64,000 bases of DNA from G965214625 sp965214625 (GTDB lineage: Bacteria; Pseudomonadota; Gammaproteobacteria; Arenicellales; Poriferihabitantaceae). The position numbers were made by a program, and so were the translations under genes. Shown one piece after another: positions 26,485 through 34,138 of the stretch (positions within the stretch are counted from its first letter, which is position 1; each line of letters begins with the position of its first letter). The DNA lies in the NCBI GenBank assembly GCA_965214625.1, contig OZ243962.1, positions 992,001 to 1,056,000 of the forward strand, written 5' to 3'. The notes beneath the pieces are model-generated. The model ran no database searches. It had not been told where the DNA came from and saw only the letters and a program-made list of their open reading frames with translations.

Positions 26485-29119
26485 TAGTACTGATAGTGAA
26501 AAAATTTTTACAAGCACGCTGATCTCGGCACTCTCACTACTAGACCACACACCGACACGCGAGGATGTAGAGCAGAAAGCCCGTCAACTCAGTCAGATGT
26601 TTGGATACAATGGCACTCTGGAGTCCATTGTCGAAGAAGCTCTTATCGCAATTGATACGCGAATGGGTGCAGGCACCTCTTTGATCGATGTTAAAGCCGA
26701 ACATGATGACGAATGGGTATTCAAGTCCGATCTCAAATGGATTTATTCCGAAGGGTACGAGGAATATCTTAGATCTGAAAAATGGCATCCGGCTGTTGTT
26801 CAATCTCTCAGTGATGTGAGTGCCAAGATACTCGGTCACTTGCAGAACCCGGTCTCAGAAGGAGTCTGGGACAGACGGGGCCTGGTTATCGGACATGTGC
26901 AATCCGGCAAGACTGCAAACTATATCGGTCTTGTTGCACGGGCGGCAGATGCCGGATACAAGTTTATTATCGTCATTGCAGGCATACACAACAATCTTCG
27001 AAAACAGACGCAGGAGCGGATTGATGCCGGATTCGTCGGACGGTCAAGTGATCCAAACGCCAGAGAAATCATCGGCGTAGGATCCAAAAACTATCCACAT
27101 CCTGCAACACTCACAAATATTTACAAGGATTTCAACAAGCAGACCGCCGACCAGAGTGGCTGGAGCATTAATGACTTCAGTAAACCCATTATCCTTGTCA
27201 TAAAGAAACACGTTTCAACGCTTACATCTCTTCAACGCTGGCTGAAAGAACTAAATACCAGGGGAAACGATAAGATATCAGATGTACCGATGCTCATTAT
27301 TGATGATGAAGCAGACAATGCTTCAATAAATACAAACAAAGAGGAATTGGACCCGACACGTACAAATTCGATGCTGAGAAAAATCCTCGCCATGTTCGAC
27401 AAATCCTGCTATGTGGGATATACGGCAACGCCATTTGCCAATATTTTCATCAACCCTGAGGCCTACGACGATGAGGCCAGAGAAGAGTTGTTTCCCAGAG
27501 ATTTTATTTACTGTCTTGATGCACCTACAACGTATTTTGGTCCGGAAAAAATATTTCTGGATGATGCGAGAAGTGAGGTTATTCTGCAGACAATCCGCGA
27601 TGCTGAAAATTATCTGCCCTTTTCCCATAAAAAAGACTTCGAGATTGTTGATCTACCACCCTCACTCTATGAGTCAATAGTTCAGTTTATTCTTGTTCGC
27701 ACAATAAGAAATCTCCGTGGGCATGGAAATAAACACTGTTCAATGATGGTGAATGTCTCGCGTTTCGTCACGATACAGGGGGCAGTCAGAGATTTTGTCA
27801 GCGCGTACGTCAAAATCCTGAAAGAAGCCGTAAAAGCAAACTACGCGATGCCGAACACGGTGTCCTGCCAAAACGAACACATGGCACACATAGAAAGTGT
27901 ATTTCAAGGACAGTTCAACGACTGTGGATTTTCTTGGATAACCATCAAGAAATCACTCTTCAGTACTTTTGAGCATCTGCGTATTTTCCTTATAAACAGC
28001 AAATCTGATGAGACACTTGATTTCAGGAAGTATGAAAAAGAAGACATTGGTCTGACTGCAATTGCCATAGGAGGCTTAAGCCTTTCGCGTGGACTGACTA
28101 TTGAGGGACTGTGTGTCAGCTATATGTATCGGAACACAAGGATGTATGACACTTTGATGCAGATGGGCAGATGGTTCGGATATCGGCCAGGCTACGAAGA
28201 TCTGTGCAGGGTGTTTTTATCAGAGGATTCCATAAACTGGTATGCCCACATATCTGATGCATCTGAGGAATTGAGACAACAGATCAAGCAGATGAGAAAA
28301 GACCGTCTCAGCCCAAGAGATTTCGGACTGTATGTGAGAGCTCATCCTGACAGGTTACTTGTCACTGCTGGCAATAAGATGCGGAGCGGAGAAATCATTC
28401 CAGTCAAGCAGAACTTCAGCGGAAAACTTCGGGAAAGTTATATTTTACCTACTGCTGAATATCTCAACGAGCAGAACAGGCTGTTGATCAAGGAAAACTG
28501 GAAATCAGGATTTGGTAAGAACTATGAGCCCATCGAAACAAAGAAGGGCTGGTATATACCAGATGTCAGATCAGAGAATGTCTCAGAATTTCTTCTTTCG
28601 TTCCGTGTGCATCCGGCTTTTGTGGAACAGAGAACTGCGCATGCAAATTTTCTTACTGTTATTTCTGATCAGTACAATGAATGTGATGTACTTCTGATTT
28701 CACTGAAAAACGGCCAAAATGTACGGACATTTGATCTGGGGCCTCAAAACAGGGAGAGTGCAACACTGAAATCCGGGTGGTGGAGAGTGCAAAAAGACAG
28801 GGTCGCAAGCAGAGGCGATGAAAAGCTTGGACTAAGTCCCGAGCAATGCGATGAAGCGAAAAGACACGCTAAACAAGACAATAAGGAACCTTCAGATACT
28901 CACTACAGGGCGATCAGAAAGAAGCCATTGCTTATGATTCATCTTCTTGATCTCGGAAAAGGCAAGAATAAGCAGTTTAGCGTTCCAGCGTACGGTATCA
29001 GCTTTCCACCGGGCAACTATTCCGAAAGTGTTAATGTCGTGGCAAATAAAGTGTGGGTTGAACAGGTCCATGGCGGTACGTTTGATAGGCCGGATGAGGA
29101 GGATGACTATGATGAATAA
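26477..29119 (+). CDS. Z1-domain superfamily II helicase-like ATPase
   Basis: 880 aa. Walker A GHVQSGKT at 139-146, followed by conserved ANYIGLVARAADAGYKFIIV (in part); Walker B/DEAD-type box IIDDEAD at 275-280; motif III GYTATPFANIFINP at about 314-327; then the Z1 domain (PF10593) with GGLSLSRGLTIEGL and QMGRWFGYRPGYEDL at roughly 536-573, the latter carrying the motif VI arginines. It is thus an SF2-fold DNA translocase or helicase expected to move on DNA using ATP. The last 200 residues are not a domain I recognise. Start ATG overlaps the ATPase stop by 8 bases. Z1 proteins are repeatedly found with GHKL ATPases and nucleases, so it is the probable motor of this system. Confidence 0.9.
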   Translation: MSSSTDSEKIFTSTLISALSLLDHTPTREDVEQKARQLSQMFGYNGTLESIVEEALIAIDTRMGAGTSLIDVKAEHDDEWVFKSDLKWIYSEGYEEYLRSEKWHPAVVQSLSDVSAKILGHLQNPVSEGVWDRRGLVIGHVQSGKTANYIGLVARAADAGYKFIIVIAGIHNNLRKQTQERIDAGFVGRSSDPNAREIIGVGSKNYPHPATLTNIYKDFNKQTADQSGWSINDFSKPIILVIKKHVSTLTSLQRWLKELNTRGNDKISDVPMLIIDDEADNASINTNKEELDPTRTNSMLRKILAMFDKSCYVGYTATPFANIFINPEAYDDEAREELFPRDFIYCLDAPTTYFGPEKIFLDDARSEVILQTIRDAENYLPFSHKKDFEIVDLPPSLYESIVQFILVRTIRNLRGHGNKHCSMMVNVSRFVTIQGAVRDFVSAYVKILKEAVKANYAMPNTVSCQNEHMAHIESVFQGQFNDCGFSWITIKKSLFSTFEHLRIFLINSKSDETLDFRKYEKEDIGLTAIAIGGLSLSRGLTIEGLCVSYMYRNTRMYDTLMQMGRWFGYRPGYEDLCRVFLSEDSINWYAHISDASEELRQQIKQMRKDRLSPRDFGLYVRAHPDRLLVTAGNKMRSGEIIPVKQNFSGKLRESYILPTAEYLNEQNRLLIKENWKSGFGKNYEPIETKKGWYIPDVRSENVSEFLLSFRVHPAFVEQRTAHANFLTVISDQYNECDVLLISLKNGQNVRTFDLGPQNRESATLKSGWWRVQKDRVASRGDEKLGLSPEQCDEAKRHAKQDNKEPSDTHYRAIRKKPLLMIHLLDLGKGKNKQFSVPAYGISFPPGNYSESVNVVANKVWVEQVHGGTFDRPDEEDDYDE
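29096..29102 (+). promoter_or_regulatory. Ribosome binding site deciding the DUF4420 start
   Basis: GAGGAGG lies inside the last codons of the Z1 gene. Three in-frame ATGs follow at 29103, 29109 and 29112; spacing of 6 or 9 bases favours the second or third, not the far upstream Met at 28947. Confidence 0.6.
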
Positions 29120-30086
29120 CTCATCTCCATGGGTAGAAATAGGAACACCCGGCACTGACTACAATGTGCGAAAAATACCTGGAACAAAAGGTGTCCCACT
29201 CTACTGGGGCAAAGATAGTGCCGGGCATTGTCTTTTTATCGTGCTGCTTTCAGGAGATCAGACCGACTTATTTAGGAAACAGCATGTAAATGTGCGGGGT
29301 TTAAAATCCGAATTGAGATTCATTGACACAAACGATTCTCCAGGTCTGGTCATCCGTCTCGAAACACATATTGATCAGGATATCTTTTCTGCAATGTGTG
29401 ACACACTTGTCTCCGCTTTGTGTGAAATTAATGATTCGGCTACAGCTCTATCCGTGGCAATGACACAGGTAAAACGCTGGAAAACTTTTATGGCAGGTGG
29501 GAAAAGAGGGGTCCTTTCCATAGAGGAAATCAGAGGTCTCTTTGGAGAACTCATATTCCTGTGGCAATTCCTTGATCACACCAATACTGAGAATGATGCA
29601 ATCGCTGCTTGGGAGGGACCAGAGTCGGTCCAGCAGGACTTTGTCTTTGGAAATACGGCAATCGAAGTTAAAACTTTGTCAGGCAGAGAAAGAAATTCGG
29701 TACGCATATCCTCGGAAGACCAACTGGATAGTCTCAACGACAGGCTTTTTCTGAAAATCTTCCGACTTTCTGAAAACCCGGAATCGGACAGGTCTATGTC
29801 ACTCAATGATCTGGTAAAGAGGATTGCCGGCATTTTTTTGGATCATGCAGTACTCGAATTGTATTACGACAAACTCGCCAAAGCCGGATACATTGAATTG
29901 CATGTATATGACAGCCCCAAATTTATCGTTTCCGAAGAACGACTTTATTATATTACCGATGAGTTTCCTAAACTTATTCGCTCCAAGCTACCTGATGGCG
30001 TCTCAAATGTTCGTTACGGTATTGCACTGGAGAGAATAAATCCCTTTCTTGTAAAAAGTAATGTTCTGTGGAAGGGCATAGTATGA
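29109..30086 (+). CDS. PD-(D/E)XK nuclease-like protein (DUF4420 family)
   Basis: 325 aa from ATG 29109. The fold is that of PF14390-type proteins: a beta-rich N-terminal part (WVEIGTPGTDYNVRKIPG) and a nuclease core with IRGLFGELIFLWQFL, AWEGPESVQQDFVFGNTAIEVKT (shown in part: QQDFVFGNTAIEVKT) and a HyRIS-like strand RNSVRISSEDQL. Asp175 and Glu186-x-Lys188 are the candidate metal-binding residues, so it should be an active nuclease and is the most likely restriction enzyme of the operon. It overlaps the Z1 gene by 11 bases and the AIPR gene by 4. Specificity must come from partners, since no DNA-recognition domain is visible. Confidence 0.85.
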   Translation: MMNNSSPWVEIGTPGTDYNVRKIPGTKGVPLYWGKDSAGHCLFIVLLSGDQTDLFRKQHVNVRGLKSELRFIDTNDSPGLVIRLETHIDQDIFSAMCDTLVSALCEINDSATALSVAMTQVKRWKTFMAGGKRGVLSIEEIRGLFGELIFLWQFLDHTNTENDAIAAWEGPESVQQDFVFGNTAIEVKTLSGRERNSVRISSEDQLDSLNDRLFLKIFRLSENPESDRSMSLNDLVKRIAGIFLDHAVLELYYDKLAKAGYIELHVYDSPKFIVSEERLYYITDEFPKLIRSKLPDGVSNVRYGIALERINPFLVKSNVLWKGIV

Positions 30087-32152
30087 ACCAGACAATTCTT
30101 GAATTCTTCCACGATTTTCGCCAAGACCTCCTGGCTGGTGCGGAAGCGAATTTGAGCTTTCAACTATCGGAATTTATGGATGTTGTAAGTGGCGAACTGG
30201 TAGATACCGGGTTCATTGATGGTTATGAATTCTGCCACTATCGAGCACAACGTGGTATCAGGGTGGATGGCTATTGGTTTGATGATGAAGGGACTCTTGA
30301 TCTTTTCATTGCGGACTTTGAATGCAGGAATGAACTGGCATCTCTGACCAAAACAGAGGTTGATGCCATGTTCAGGCGATTAATGAAATTCTTCGAAGTC
30401 TGTATCGATAAGAATCTGCACCTAGATCTGGAGGAGACCTCGCCGGAATATGGATTGGCGCGGGAGATTCTGGACAGAAAATCGCAGATCAGAAAAGTCA
30501 ATTTCTTTCTCATTTCAGAGCGTATTCTCAGTGATCGAATACAGTCAATAGATAACACTAACTTGAACGGAATCAATACTGCATTTCATGTATGGGATAT
30601 ATCCAGACTTCAGCGTCAAAGAAGTTCAAGAGGCCACAAAGAGATTTTAGATATCGATTTTTCTGCCTTAACTGGTTCCGGCGTTTCCTGCCTGCCCGCA
30701 CATCTCGGCTCTGGCGCTTACCAAGCGTATCTGGTTGTTCTGCCGGCAAGTGTGCTTTCGGATCTATATGAAAGATACGGCTCCAGACTACTGGAACAGA
30801 ATGTTCGGTGTTTTCTTCAGGCAAGAGGGAATGTCAACAAAGGTATTCGGACAACCATTTTGAACGAACCCGAAATGTTCTTTGCCTATAACAACGGGAT
30901 CACGGCAACAGCACAGGAGGTAGATGTAAGAAAAACTGAAAACGGACTTGAAATCGTAACCATCAAAGATCTTCAGATCGTAAACGGTGGTCAGACGACC
31001 GCTTCACTGTTTCATACGCACAGGAAGGACAAAGCCTCATTGGAAAAGATTTTCGTACAGATGAAACTGTCTGTTATTTCCGAATCAGAAAGCGACACTG
31101 TCGTCCCCAGAATTTCAGAATATGCCAACACTCAGAATCGTGTGAATGCAGCAGATTTCTTTTCAAATCATCCGTTCCATATAAGAATCGAGGAGTTTTC
31201 AAGGCGCATATGGGCTCCGGCTCAAGATGGCGCTTTAAGGGAAACAAAGTGGTTCTACGAAAGAGCACGGGGACAGTATGCGGATGCACAAAGTAAGCTT
31301 ACTCAAGGAGAGAGGAAACGATTTCAGGCGGAATATCCGAAACCGCAGATGTTTACAAAAACAGATCTCGCCAAATTTGAGAATGTATGGGATGAAAAGC
31401 CGACCTTTGTGAATCTCGGAGCACAAAAGAACTTTGCACAATATGCAAAACGAATCGGTCAGGAATGGAACAAAAGTCCTGACATCTTTAATGAATTCTA
31501 TTACAAACGCGCAATTGTTCGAGCCATCCTGTTTCGTAAAACGGAAAAAATAGTGTCGGCACAGCCCTGGTACAACGGTGGATACAGAGCTAATATCGTG
31601 GCGTATACACTGGCATTGCTGGCATTTTATTGCGAGCAGAAGGATAGATCTATCGATTTTATGGCATTGTGGAAAGATCAATCTGTTCCGGAAAGCATCC
31701 ACCAATCACTTGCAGCCACTGCAAAACTGGTCAATGACATTATTATCAATCCAGAAGCAGGTATATCCAATGTAACTGAGTGGTGTAAAAAGGAGTTGTG
31801 CTGGCAAAGATTACAGAAAAAGGTTGACGAACTTGATCATATCCTGCCAAGAGAGTTCAAAGTCGGGCTAATTTTAAAGAGTGAATTAGTCGAAGCAAAG
31901 AAATCCGCTCGGCAAACCCAGAAGATGGACAATGGCATTGAAGCCCAAAAGAGGGTGATGAGCATCTCCGGACCGGAATGGCAGAGTCTGCTGCAACGCT
32001 CACAGGAAAAAGAACTGCTGACTCAAAAGGAAACCGGGATATTACGGATTGCAACTCAAATACCCAGAAAAATCCCTTCAGAGAAACAAAGCATGATTTT
32101 GATTGATTTTCTGGAGAAGGCCCATCAGGAAGGTATTGTTGTGAATGAATGA
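30083..32152 (+). CDS. AIPR (abortive infection phage resistance) family protein
   Basis: 689 aa from ATG 30083, which overlaps the upstream TGA as ATGA and has GAAGG nearby; a Met five codons earlier is less likely. The hallmark of the AIPR family (PF10592) is present near residues 265-310: MFFAYNNGITATAQE and LQIVNGGQTTASLFH. The N-terminal 200 residues contain a DEGTLDLFIADFEC segment that looks like a (D/E)-x-(D/E) nuclease-type core strand, and the C-terminal 150 residues are helical and charged. The family is named for phage abortive infection, but its biochemical activity is not established to my knowledge. As the last gene it may be the toxic effector or the cargo-recognition part of the system. 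Confidence 0.85.
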   Translation: MNQTILEFFHDFRQDLLAGAEANLSFQLSEFMDVVSGELVDTGFIDGYEFCHYRAQRGIRVDGYWFDDEGTLDLFIADFECRNELASLTKTEVDAMFRRLMKFFEVCIDKNLHLDLEETSPEYGLAREILDRKSQIRKVNFFLISERILSDRIQSIDNTNLNGINTAFHVWDISRLQRQRSSRGHKEILDIDFSALTGSGVSCLPAHLGSGAYQAYLVVLPASVLSDLYERYGSRLLEQNVRCFLQARGNVNKGIRTTILNEPEMFFAYNNGITATAQEVDVRKTENGLEIVTIKDLQIVNGGQTTASLFHTHRKDKASLEKIFVQMKLSVISESESDTVVPRISEYANTQNRVNAADFFSNHPFHIRIEEFSRRIWAPAQDGALRETKWFYERARGQYADAQSKLTQGERKRFQAEYPKPQMFTKTDLAKFENVWDEKPTFVNLGAQKNFAQYAKRIGQEWNKSPDIFNEFYYKRAIVRAILFRKTEKIVSAQPWYNGGYRANIVAYTLALLAFYCEQKDRSIDFMALWKDQSVPESIHQSLAATAKLVNDIIINPEAGISNVTEWCKKELCWQRLQKKVDELDHILPREFKVGLILKSELVEAKKSARQTQKMDNGIEAQKRVMSISGPEWQSLLQRSQEKELLTQKETGILRIATQIPRKIPSEKQSMILIDFLEKAHQEGIVVNE

Positions 32153-32212
32153 CAGAAGAGTTCACTCCACATCTTTGACTGATGACTGTCTTATCATTTC
32201 GTTTCCCTCAGT

Positions 32213-33889
32213 TCATGAATTACAGCAATGATGGTTCAAACGACAGGCGCAGGAAGCATTAATCCCAACATCGGCTCTTGCGATGGCAAGATTAAGACGA
32301 GCACGAAACAACCGGGCCTCTTTTTGTTTACCCAGCCGTTCAAGGCATTCAACCAGTCCATGCAAACTCCATAGATTATCAATATGTTGGGACGTGCTGA
32401 CCAAGGTATCGGTCAGTCCCAAATCATCCATATAGACCTGCTGGGCTTGTTCAACGTAGCCCTGCTCCAGTAACAGAGCACCCAGTGCATGACGGGCCGG
32501 CTGCATCCAGCCCCACGGTTCATCGTATTTCAGATTGTCATCCAGATACACCGCCTTGCGAAGAAAGTCAAAAGCCGCTTCATGGTTTCCCTCCCGGTAC
32601 GCAAGTTCCCCCTCCAGCATCTGACTGGCGATCTTGAGAACAGATTGACAGGAATTATTAAACAGATAACAGGTTTCAGGCACCTTCTCGATCGCATTAT
32701 AAAAATTGCGACGTTCTGATTTCGCCATGTCGATCTCATTTCGTACGGCATGGGCAATGGCTTTCGCATAGCACCAGACTGCAGTTGTCATGCAATACAG
32801 TGCCCGGTCGTGAGGCAACGGATGGTGGATAATCTCCTGCCAGCGTCCGAAGCGGATGAAAACATGGGCCTTGATACCGATATAGCCTTCCATCCAGTCT
32901 GCCATGGCCGGATTTTCAATTCTAAGCAGTGCTTCGGGCGTCGTCTTGATCAATTCTTCCGCCGCATCCATCGCCGTACGAAATTGTCCGAGAAACATCG
33001 CCGCATAGATTTTCAAATGAAAATTGTGAATCCGTGACAGGGTGTGATAGTTCATCGCGCCTTCATGTTTGAGATAGACACGGTCGGCTGCAATGGCTTT
33101 GTCATTGGCAACAATCGCTTCGTAGTAGTGACCGCAACGCACATCAATATGGGACGGCATATGGCACAGATGACCTGAATCAGGGACCAGTTGTCGAAGC
33201 TGATCACAGGCCCGCAAAGACTTTTCCGGAAAGGGTGACATTTCCATCACATGAATATACAGGTGCAGTACGCCCGGGTGAGGAATGGCCCCACTGGCTT
33301 CCCGCCGCACCATGGCCTTTTCCAGCACATCAATCGCCTCCAAAGTGGACGCTCCCTCGGACGGGTCGCCGGTTCTCAGATCCCACAGTGCCCAAGGGGT
33401 GCGTATCATCAGTGCTTCAGCAAACAACGCACAAATATCGTCATCCTCCGGATAGACCTGGTAAAGACAACGCATCTGGTCAGCATACTCATCGTTCCAG
33501 CGATTATAGTCAGCAGGCGTTGTGGTATTGGGTGAGGGATATCGCGCCTGTAAGGCATCAATCATCATCGACTCCCGGTCAGAGTCATATGCCGTCTTCT
33601 GTTTTGCCTTACGGGCAAACTGGTACGTCCGTTGCAGTTTTTCCACCAACTCGTCTTGCTGCATTCGTACCCATGGCTTGTTGTAGTAGATGCCCGAAGA
33701 ATAGGCCAATCCCCAATACGCCATTGCATGGTCCGGGTCCAGATTACTTGCCTGTTTGAAACAGCGATAAGCCATTTCCAGATCAAAGCCATAAATCCAT
33801 ATCAAACCGCGATTGAACCAGGACTGGGCCTCGGTGCTACCCCTATTGATGGAATCGAAATAGGCACCCAGATTGTAGGCGTGATTCAT
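32213..33889 (-). CDS. Tetratricopeptide-repeat protein of unknown role
   Basis: 558 aa, no signal peptide or membrane segment, so probably cytoplasmic. Helical repeats are visible through the length, for example AQSWFNRGLIWIYGFDLEMA, AYRCFKQASNLDPDHAMAYW, ARHALGALLLEQGYVEQAQQ and NLWSLHGLVECLERLGKQKE. The middle contains HVMEMSPFPEKS and GHLCHMPSHIDVRCGHYYEA, a His/Cys-containing block that recurs in a family of bacterial TPR proteins. The end has CACRLNHHCC. It is tail-to-tail with the AIPR gene (60-base gap) and head-to-head with the flavoprotein gene. Base composition is like the chromosome, so it is probably not part of the defence operon. Function unknown. Confidence 0.75.
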   Translation of the reverse strand: MNHAYNLGAYFDSINRGSTEAQSWFNRGLIWIYGFDLEMAYRCFKQASNLDPDHAMAYWGLAYSSGIYYNKPWVRMQQDELVEKLQRTYQFARKAKQKTAYDSDRESMMIDALQARYPSPNTTTPADYNRWNDEYADQMRCLYQVYPEDDDICALFAEALMIRTPWALWDLRTGDPSEGASTLEAIDVLEKAMVRREASGAIPHPGVLHLYIHVMEMSPFPEKSLRACDQLRQLVPDSGHLCHMPSHIDVRCGHYYEAIVANDKAIAADRVYLKHEGAMNYHTLSRIHNFHLKIYAAMFLGQFRTAMDAAEELIKTTPEALLRIENPAMADWMEGYIGIKAHVFIRFGRWQEIIHHPLPHDRALYCMTTAVWCYAKAIAHAVRNEIDMAKSERRNFYNAIEKVPETCYLFNNSCQSVLKIASQMLEGELAYREGNHEAAFDFLRKAVYLDDNLKYDEPWGWMQPARHALGALLLEQGYVEQAQQVYMDDLGLTDTLVSTSQHIDNLWSLHGLVECLERLGKQKEARLFRARLNLAIARADVGINASCACRLNHHCCNS

Positions 33890-34138
33890 TATCAGTTAAC
33901 TCTTTTCGAATAAACCTGAAGTCGGTGGACTAAGACTGGATCCAGTCCGGTACGATATGGTTTACTGTATACAAATTCAACAATAAATGCCATTTGCAGC
34001 ATGATGTCAATACAGTTTGAGAACCATTTGGCGTATATTCGAAACAGCAACGTCAGGGACATTTTCACTGACGGGATACGCTTAACCTGACCGGGTCCAA
34101 GAGAACGGCCAAAAGAGACGTTTTTGTCAGCAGCAAGC

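Larger units (their letters stand above)
23060..32152 (+). other. Six-gene restriction-type anti-phage operon (Dcm-Vsr-GHKL-Z1-DUF4420-AIPR)
   Basis: Six plus-strand genes with every junction overlapping by a few bases, so they are one translationally coupled unit. Order: C5-cytosine methyltransferase, Vsr endonuclease, GHKL ATPase, Z1-domain helicase-like protein, PD-(D/E)XK protein, AIPR protein. DNA is visibly AT-richer than both flanks (24 G+C of 60 in the single line 27301-27360, counted by hand). Families of this kind were linked to restriction-modification and to the origin of MORC ATPases by Iyer, Abhiman and Aravind (2008). Function as phage defence is inferred from these families. 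Confidence 0.85.
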
